DNA from: JAVWJP01 sp036638975
GTDB lineage: Bacteria; Bacillota; Clostridia; Oscillospirales; Ruminococcaceae
Direction: 5' to 3'
DNA length: 63,055 bases
NCBI GenBank assembly: GCA_036638975.1
Contig: JAVWJP010000011.1
Span: 1 to 63,055 of the forward strand
The stretch's first letter is position 1, and each line of letters opens with the position of its first letter. Shown here piece after piece: positions 57,853 through 63,055 of the stretch. A program made the translations under genes and the position numbers. The notes below the pieces were generated by a model. It was not told where the DNA came from. It ran no database searches and saw only the letters and a list, made by a program, of their open reading frames with translations.

Positions 57853-59061
57853 TTACAGAAGTGGCTTTAATATAGCAAGCAGAACACCTGCCGCAACAGC
57901 CGAGCCTATAACTCCGGCAACGTTTGGCCCCATTGCGTGCATTAAAAGGAAGTTGGCGGGGTTCTCGCGCTGCCCCTCTTTTTGCGAAACACGCGCAGCC
58001 ATAGGAACAGCCGAAACGCCCGCAGAGCCTATAAGCGGGTTTACCTTGCCGCCCGATAGCACATACATGATTTTGCCAAACAAAACGCCGCCGGCAGTGC
58101 CAAAGCAGAAGGCTATAAGCCCCAGCACAACAATACCAAGTGTTTTGCCCGACAAAAAGTTTGAGGCAGTTGCCGTAGCACCAACAGAAACGCCCAAGAA
58201 TATTGTTACAATGTTCATAAGCTCGTTCTGTGCAGTTTTGCAAAGTCTGTCTACGCAGCCCGACTCTTTAAATATATTGCCGAGCATAAGCATTCCGACA
58301 AGCGGAGCTGCGTCCGGCACTATAAAGGAAACAACTATTGTAACCATTATAGGGAAAATTATTTTTTCGGTCTGCGAAACAGGACGAAGCTGCTCCATAA
58401 CTACCATGCGCTCTTTTTTAGTTGTAAGCGCGCGCATAATAGGGGGCTGAATAAGCGGTACCAGCGCCATGTACGAATATGCCGCCACGGCTATAGAGCC
58501 CAAAAGCCCCGGTGCCAAGGTTTTTGCAACATATATTGCGGTAGGTCCGTCAGCACCGCCTATAATCCCGATTGCGCCCGCCTCCGGCCCTGTAAAGCCA
58601 AGAGCCAAAGCACCAAAAAATGTTAGGAATATACCAAGCTGCGCCGCTGCACCCAAAAGGAAGCTCTTAGGGTTAGCTATAAGCGGGCCGAAGTCTGTCA
58701 TACAACCAATTCCGAGGAAGATAAGCGGCGGATAGACACCAAGCTTAACTCCCAAATAAAGTATATCCAAAAGCCCGCCGTGGTTCATTATCTCCATAGC
58801 GTTCATCACCGAGCCGTCAGGCTGGATATTGAAAAACTCGGGGTGATACATACCCATTGTGGTAGGGTCTACTACCGGCAGGTTTGTAAGTAACATACCA
58901 AATGCTATCGGCAAAAGCAGTAAAGGCTCAAAGCCCTTTGCTATTGCTAAGTACATCAGTACACAAGATATAGTAATCATAATAAGCTGCTGCCAAGTGA
59001 CATTAACAAAGCCGGAAGCGAGCCATAAGCCTTTTATCGCTTCGATAAATCCTTCTATCAT
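57853..59061 (-). CDS. Sodium-pump decarboxylase beta subunit
   Basis: A 402-residue integral membrane subunit of Na+-translocating oxaloacetate, methylmalonyl-CoA or glutaconyl-CoA decarboxylases. GIIGGADGPTAIYVAKTLAP contains the conserved Asp/Gly Na+ site, and MLMLGNIFKESGCVDRL plus FLGVSVGATATASNFL are further blocks. It decarboxylates carboxybiotin and exports Na+. The carboxyltransferase (alpha) and biotin-carrier subunits are not in the window. It follows the gamma-type gene by 31 bases. Confidence 0.94.
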   Translation of the reverse strand: MIEGFIEAIKGLWLASGFVNVTWQQLIMITISCVLMYLAIAKGFEPLLLLPIAFGMLLTNLPVVDPTTMGMYHPEFFNIQPDGSVMNAMEIMNHGGLLDILYLGVKLGVYPPLIFLGIGCMTDFGPLIANPKSFLLGAAAQLGIFLTFFGALALGFTGPEAGAIGIIGGADGPTAIYVAKTLAPGLLGSIAVAAYSYMALVPLIQPPIMRALTTKKERMVVMEQLRPVSQTEKIIFPIMVTIVVSFIVPDAAPLVGMLMLGNIFKESGCVDRLCKTAQNELMNIVTIFLGVSVGATATASNFLSGKTLGIVVLGLIAFCFGTAGGVLFGKIMYVLSGGKVNPLIGSAGVSAVPMAARVSQKEGQRENPANFLLMHAMGPNVAGVIGSAVAAGVLLAILKPLL

Positions 59062-59092
59062 ATATATTCTTTCCCCTTCTCAAAAAGCTCTT

Positions 59093-59458
59093 TTAAAACG
59101 GGTCGGTATTGTGCTGCATACCCGCCATGCACCACGCAGAGCGTGTCCCCTTAGCAGGTGCGCGCCTTACACTTTTAACCTCAAAGCCTCCGCCAAAAAC
59201 GGCCGCCACCGATGCCGAGATAACCGCAACAATCTCATCGCTTACAGCACCGTCTGCCCCCTGTGGCGCAGGCTGCGGCTGTGCAATTTGTGCAATTGGC
59301 TGTGCTTTTTCAGCTACGCTGCTGTCTTTTTTTTTACCGTTGCCTGTACTTCCCATAATTTTGCCAAAAAGCATTACTAAGAAAGTAAGTAAAATAAGAA
59401 CCAAAAAGACTATAAGCAGCCCCGATAAAATAACTGTTCCCGCAAGTTCAAAATCCAT
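59093..59458 (-). CDS. Sodium-pump decarboxylase gamma subunit
   Basis: A 121-residue OadG-type protein: one N-terminal membrane helix (ILSGLLIVFLVLILLTFLVMLFGKIMG, residues ~10-36), a flexible Lys/Pro/Gln linker, then SDEIVAVISASVAAVFGG, the usual C-terminal block, and a Cys/His tail. It tethers the decarboxylase subunits to the beta subunit. It is first in a two-gene operon behind a near-perfect promoter. Confidence 0.9.
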   Translation of the reverse strand: MDFELAGTVILSGLLIVFLVLILLTFLVMLFGKIMGSTGNGKKKDSSVAEKAQPIAQIAQPQPAPQGADGAVSDEIVAVISASVAAVFGGGFEVKSVRRAPAKGTRSAWCMAGMQHNTDPF

Positions 59459-59500
59459 GTCTATATATCTCCCTTTTATTAAAAGTCGAAATCAAAACCT

Positions 59501-59529
59501 ATTATAATATATTTGCAGCTTTTTTGCAA
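59501..59529 (-). promoter_or_regulatory. Promoter of the decarboxylase beta/gamma genes
   Basis: Minus strand TTGCAA (59524-59529), 17 bases, perfect TATAAT (59501-59506). The rest of the 314-base interval up to 59737 shows nothing I can name. Confidence 0.8.
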
Positions 59530-59737
59530 TTGATTTGTTGCATATTAGTAAATATATTTTTAACAAACTTTAAAGCTGCCTATCCTATTATTAAATCAAT
59601 ATTAAGTAAGTATGCAGCCGGACAGCTATTATTATACAGCAATTCGGCAGTAATATAGAAAAACCAATGAATTGCCTGCATTACAAATTACAAACGGAGC
59701 AGCTCTGTCATCACATCTAAGCTCCGATGTATTGGCA

Positions 59738-59758
59738 CAAAAAAAGCTGCAACGCAGC
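59738..59758 (-). terminator. galT terminator
   Basis: GCTGC-GTT-GCAGC stem (59746-59758) followed on the minus strand by T7. Confidence 0.8.
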
Positions 59759-59772
59759 CTTTCTTGAATAAT

Positions 59773-60750
59773 TTATTTTTTGTCTGTGTAGCGTTTATAT
59801 GCGTCGCGAAGCTCTTGCGCCGTGTCCTCTGGACAAGTGGGGTTGCAATGCGCCCAAACGCCGGTTTCGCTGGAGGCGTTAAATTTTTGCTTGTCGGCAG
59901 CTCTAAGCGGCGGAAAAAACTCTATGTGAAAATGCCAATATTCGCTTGTATCTCCACTGTTCACTGGCGCATTGTGCATACACATCATGTAGGGGAACTT
60001 AAACCCAAACAAGCTGTCAAGCATACCCACCGTTTTTTTAAGGCAGACACCAAGGTCAGCTTTTTCGTCAGCGCTAAGCTCGTTTATACTGCCCGCATGG
60101 CGGTTTGCAAATATATATACGCCGTATGGGTACTCTGTAAAAAACGGCAAGAACACGGTAAAATATTTTGTGGTGAATATAACGCGCTTAGAAAAAGCAA
60201 GCTCCTCTTTAAGCATACGGCAGTAAATACACTCGTTATTTTTTGCCAAATGCTCTTTTGCCGATTTAACTTCGAGCTCTATTTTTTTAGGTACAAAGGG
60301 GTAAGCATATATCTGCCCATGCGGGTGTGGCATTGTCACACCGACTAGGTCTCCCCTGTTCTCAAATATAAAAATATATTTTACTTTTTCATCTTTAGAC
60401 AGCTCTGTAAAGCGGCTGCTCCACAGCTCCACCAGCTTTGTCATATGCTCGTCACTAAGCTGGGGTATTGTTGTTTCGTGCCCGGGCGAGTACAAAATTA
60501 CCTCGCATTTGCCATAAGCCTCGGCTGTTTTAAAAAAGCCGTTTGCAACATCGTCCGGCACCGGCGGGTTATTTGAAAGCGCCGGAAAATCATTGTCGTA
60601 CTCATATACATCGTAATCTTTTGGTAGTTTATCGTTATTTTCCCCCGGACAAAACGGGCACCAATCCTTTGGCATCTGTGGGCGCGCCTGTCTGTGAGAA
60701 GCTATCATTACCCAATCCTGCGTAAAAGGGTGCCAGCGAAGCTCTGCCAT
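59773..60750 (-). CDS. galT: Galactose-1-phosphate uridylyltransferase
   Basis: A 325-residue enzyme exchanging UMP between UDP-glucose and galactose 1-phosphate. The catalytic HPHGQ (in MPHPHGQIYAYPF) carries the nucleophilic His, and the zinc-site region CPFCPGEN and the later WHFHIEFFPPLR are conserved. It follows galK by 21 bases. GalE and a galactose transporter are not in the window. Confidence 0.95.
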   Translation of the reverse strand: MAELRWHPFTQDWVMIASHRQARPQMPKDWCPFCPGENNDKLPKDYDVYEYDNDFPALSNNPPVPDDVANGFFKTAEAYGKCEVILYSPGHETTIPQLSDEHMTKLVELWSSRFTELSKDEKVKYIFIFENRGDLVGVTMPHPHGQIYAYPFVPKKIELEVKSAKEHLAKNNECIYCRMLKEELAFSKRVIFTTKYFTVFLPFFTEYPYGVYIFANRHAGSINELSADEKADLGVCLKKTVGMLDSLFGFKFPYMMCMHNAPVNSGDTSEYWHFHIEFFPPLRAADKQKFNASSETGVWAHCNPTCPEDTAQELRDAYKRYTDKK

Positions 60751-60771
60751 ATATATCTCTCTCCTTGTATT

Positions 60772-62058
60772 TTATAATTCTACTTTTATACCGCCCACAG
60801 GACGTATGCTAAGCACATGACAGTTGCCATAGCCAAACACTTTTTCTATGTAATATTTATAATCGGCAAGCATATCGTTTGGCACAAAAGCCTGTATTGT
60901 GCCCGCAAAACCGCCGCCGTGCACACGCCATGCACCGCGGGCACTAAGCATCTTTTTAGTAAGTGCCAGCGCCAGCGACAGCCCCTGCTCGTCCACATTT
61001 TGAGTTGTAAAAACATTTTGCAGGCAATTAAATGACGATTCGCCCGAGGCTATAACTATTTTTTTAAACTTGTTAAAATCTCCCGCTTTAAGTGCATCGG
61101 CCTCTTTTTTCGCCTTTTCGTTCTCGGCAAAAAAGTGTATAGCGCGAAGCACCGCCCTGTCACCTGTTTCGTGACGAAGCTCTGGGAGTTTATCGTAAAA
61201 CGCTTGTGTATCCACATCTCGCAAAACCGATTTTCCGAAAAAAGCCGCGACGTTCTTCATTTCTTCCGGTATAGCCGCATATTCACAGGTTAAATCGGCA
61301 TGGTTTCCGCCTGTATCAACAATGCAAAGTGTATAACCTGATTTTGCAAAATCGTAATCAACTTTTTCGACAATCGGGTTTTCAGGGTCTTTAAAATCTA
61401 TTGCGACAAAGCCGCCCACCGACGAGGCAGTTTGGTCCATAAGCCCGCTCGGCTTTCCAAAATAAAAGTTCTCGGCATACTGCCCTATCTGTGCAATTTC
61501 CACAGCGCTTATTTTGCCATCATTGTAGCTATGATTAAGCATAGTTCCAACCAAAACCTCAAACGCCGCCGATGATGAAAGCCCCGAACCTCTAAGCACA
61601 TCAGAGGTTGTGTAGGCATCAAAACCGCCAAGCTTATACCCTTTTTGCAAAAAGCGCGCCGCTGTACCGCGTATAAGAGAAGCAGCCTTGTTTATTTCTT
61701 TTTGCTGCACCGAAAGGTCATCTAGGTTTATTTCGTCCATACGGTAACCCTCAGATTTTATCCGTATTACACCTTCATCGTTTTTAGAGCATACCGCTAT
61801 AACATCAAGGTTTACACTGCCCGCAAGCACACGTCCATGCTGGTGGTCTGTGTGGTTACCGCCTACCTCGGTGCGTCCGGGCGCGCTAAAAAGCTCTACC
61901 TCGCGCGCATTGCCATAAAGCTTTACAAACTCGTCCACAGCCTTTTCGTACCGCTCTGCCTGCTTTTTTGCCACAGCTTCGTCTGCCGCGTATATATAAG
62001 AAAAAAGTTTTTCGGCAGCAATGGTTTTAAGCTTTTTTACAGTATCCGTGGTATTCAT
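60772..62058 (-). CDS. galK: Galactokinase
   Basis: A 428-residue GHMP kinase phosphorylating galactose at C1. The substrate motif GRTEVGGNHTDHQHG (usually GR-EHT-D), the ATP loop LRGSGLSSSAAFEVLVG and the C-terminal WRVHGGGFAGTIQAF are all present. The protein is somewhat longer than the usual ~390 residues at its N-terminus. It lies 41 bases after the CheW-CZB gene, so a shared transcript is possible. Ribosome site GGAGGTAC. Confidence 0.95.
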   Translation of the reverse strand: MNTTDTVKKLKTIAAEKLFSYIYAADEAVAKKQAERYEKAVDEFVKLYGNAREVELFSAPGRTEVGGNHTDHQHGRVLAGSVNLDVIAVCSKNDEGVIRIKSEGYRMDEINLDDLSVQQKEINKAASLIRGTAARFLQKGYKLGGFDAYTTSDVLRGSGLSSSAAFEVLVGTMLNHSYNDGKISAVEIAQIGQYAENFYFGKPSGLMDQTASSVGGFVAIDFKDPENPIVEKVDYDFAKSGYTLCIVDTGGNHADLTCEYAAIPEEMKNVAAFFGKSVLRDVDTQAFYDKLPELRHETGDRAVLRAIHFFAENEKAKKEADALKAGDFNKFKKIVIASGESSFNCLQNVFTTQNVDEQGLSLALALTKKMLSARGAWRVHGGGFAGTIQAFVPNDMLADYKYYIEKVFGYGNCHVLSIRPVGGIKVEL

Positions 62059-62099
62059 TTAAAGTACCTCCGCTTTATAATTGTTTTTTTTATGGTCTT

Positions 62100-62921
62100 T
62101 TATAAGCTAAGACATTGCGGTAACTTTACATCGTCAAGCTCTATTATCAGCTTGTTTTCGTAGCGCTTGCATTTTTTGATGGATTTTACAAGGGGGCTGT
62201 CCGCAATAGAGCTTATGCTCTCGCGTCCTCCGCCGTCCTCAATTTCTTCCACGCTTAATACCTCGTCTACGGCAAGACCGTAATATTTGCCATCGTGCTC
62301 TATCACCAGTGCCATCTCGCGATAGCTGTCCTTCATTATCGTTTTGGCTTCTTCTATAAGGTCTATAACCGTTTTTGCATAGATATGCTCTGCATCATGC
62401 AGGACATCTTTAACGCATCTTTCTCTTTTGCATTTGTCATGCTCCTGACGGCACCCCACAGCCTCCAAGGCTGTTTCGTGCAGTAAACGGTGCGGCTCCT
62501 CTATTTTTTGCATATGGTAATTTATTGCGTTATTATCGCTCTTAAAAGAGTAGTACCACTTGCCAAAGGCACAATTGTGCGGGTCTGTAGCAAGGTTAAA
62601 TTGCTCGTGATGCTCTACCGCATAGTTTAAATCTTGTACCCATTTGTAGTGGTCCTGCTTGCGCTGCTCAAGCATGGCAACAAACGAAATGTATTCTTCG
62701 TCCAAAGTTTTTTCGCCAAAAACCGTGCGCAAATCAAGCATAGGCACAGCACTGCCCATATAGATAAATATACCGCGCATAGTCTTTGGTGCCTCGGGGA
62801 TTTTCTCAACAAATGGCATTTCTCTAATTGCCATTACATGAGCACTGTTTAAAGTAAAAAGCCGTGCATCTACACGAAATACTATATATGGGCAGCTCAT
62901 GTCTTCTATATTGTTTTCCAT
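62100..62921 (-). CDS. CheW domain interrupted by a CZB zinc-binding domain
   Basis: A 273-residue protein. Residues ~10-75 are the first half of a CheW fold (FRVDARLFTLNSAHVMAIREM, then FIYMGSAVPMLDLRTVFG) and ~202-265 the second half (EMALVIEHDGKYYGLAVDEVLSV). Between them lies a CZB-type helical bundle with probable zinc ligands His91, Cys117 (NCAFGKWY), His144 and His148, and a second Cys/His cluster (157-169). CheW couples receptors to CheA; CZB senses zinc or hypochlorous acid-type oxidation in receptors. No other chemotaxis gene is in the window. Confidence 0.88.
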   Translation of the reverse strand: MENNIEDMSCPYIVFRVDARLFTLNSAHVMAIREMPFVEKIPEAPKTMRGIFIYMGSAVPMLDLRTVFGEKTLDEEYISFVAMLEQRKQDHYKWVQDLNYAVEHHEQFNLATDPHNCAFGKWYYSFKSDNNAINYHMQKIEEPHRLLHETALEAVGCRQEHDKCKRERCVKDVLHDAEHIYAKTVIDLIEEAKTIMKDSYREMALVIEHDGKYYGLAVDEVLSVEEIEDGGGRESISSIADSPLVKSIKKCKRYENKLIIELDDVKLPQCLSL

Positions 62922-62946
62922 ATTATCAGTCCAATCTGTCTATTTA

Positions 62947-63000
62947 ATAAAACAGTTCCTGTTTTATTAATTTTTATCTAAGTCGCGTGCTACGCACATG
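62947..63000 (-). repeat. 54-bp dispersed repeat, copy B
   Basis: Reverse-complement match to 37879-37932 (53 of 54). In this copy the inner inverted repeat AATAAAACAG-TTC-CTGTTTTATT is perfect, so it would fold as a 10-bp hairpin. It sits 25 bases upstream of the CheW-CZB start. The remaining bases to 63055 show no feature I can support. Confidence 0.85.
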
Positions 63001-63055
63001 AAGAAGAATATTTTGTTATGCTGTTTAGTTTTATTTTATAACAAACAAATGAAAG

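Overview
The window looks like a chromosome segment of a strictly anaerobic, amino-acid-fermenting Clostridia-type Bacillota. The evidence is the clostridial 3-methylaspartate route of glutamate fermentation, B12-dependent enzymes, a membrane pyrophosphatase, Na+-pump decarboxylase subunits, a complete bacterial selenocysteine system, strong GGAGG-type ribosome binding sites and many TTGACA-N17-TATAAT promoters. The family or genus cannot be fixed from this segment. I see no insertion sequence, prophage, CRISPR array or origin. A scaffold gap of exactly 100 N lies at 5677-5776.

Layout. 1-500: tRNA-Pro and tRNA-Gln operon (minus) with its own promoter and terminator. 493-6620 (mostly plus): an unknown protein, a MerR-like protein, a MATE exporter, two tandem TrkA/RCK proteins, a YfcE-type phosphoesterase (minus), and a three-gene locus of unknown function whose middle gene carries a 30-residue Asn/Ser-rich tandem repeat broken by the gap. 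6626-15969: nucleoside salvage, with a DeoR regulator facing deoC, deoD, cdd, a BMP-type nucleoside ABC transporter and a pyrimidine-nucleoside phosphorylase. 16036-16958: Gx transporter and NusG-II pair (minus). 17214-21198: metF, a separate B12-reactivation-domain protein, and a MetH lacking that domain.

21201-37689 is a molybdenum and selenium region. Minus-strand genes are a MogA/MoaB protein, a MOSC protein, moaA, moaC, a MoeA-like protein, a pyrophosphatase, an XdhC-type protein, YqeB and YqeC. SelD is divergent on plus and is itself a selenoprotein (in-frame UGA at codon 18 plus a hairpin). Then, on minus, come modA, modB, modC, a DUF364-type protein, a ModE-like regulator, selA, selB and tRNA-Sec, apparently one transcript. 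Its promoter carries a palindrome closely resembling the E. coli ModE operator. The selenium-dependent molybdenum hydroxylase that this machinery would serve is not in the window.

38024-49588 (minus): a second MATE protein, then the methylaspartate pathway: glmS, glmL, glmE, mal, an AtuA-like protein, a DUF4387 protein and a P-loop protein fused to an alanyl-tRNA-editing-like (SAD) domain. Beside it lie a GntR regulator and a two-subunit class I hydratase that probably acts as mesaconase. 49817-53878 (minus): a membrane protein, a K+ channel, a pentameric-ligand-gated-channel-like protein, an aquaporin and a lipoprotein. 54036-57738 (plus): Dabb protein, citramalate synthase, a possible small RNA, a YhcH-type protein and an S1-domain protein. 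57853-62921 (minus): decarboxylase beta and gamma subunits, galT, galK, and a CheW protein interrupted by a zinc-binding CZB domain.

Least-described items: the P-loop/SAD fusion with its AtuA-like and DUF4387 neighbours in the glutamate mutase operon, the pLGIC-like channel operon, the CheW-CZB chimera, the repeat-bearing three-gene locus, and a 54-bp dispersed repeat near 37.9 kb and 63.0 kb.
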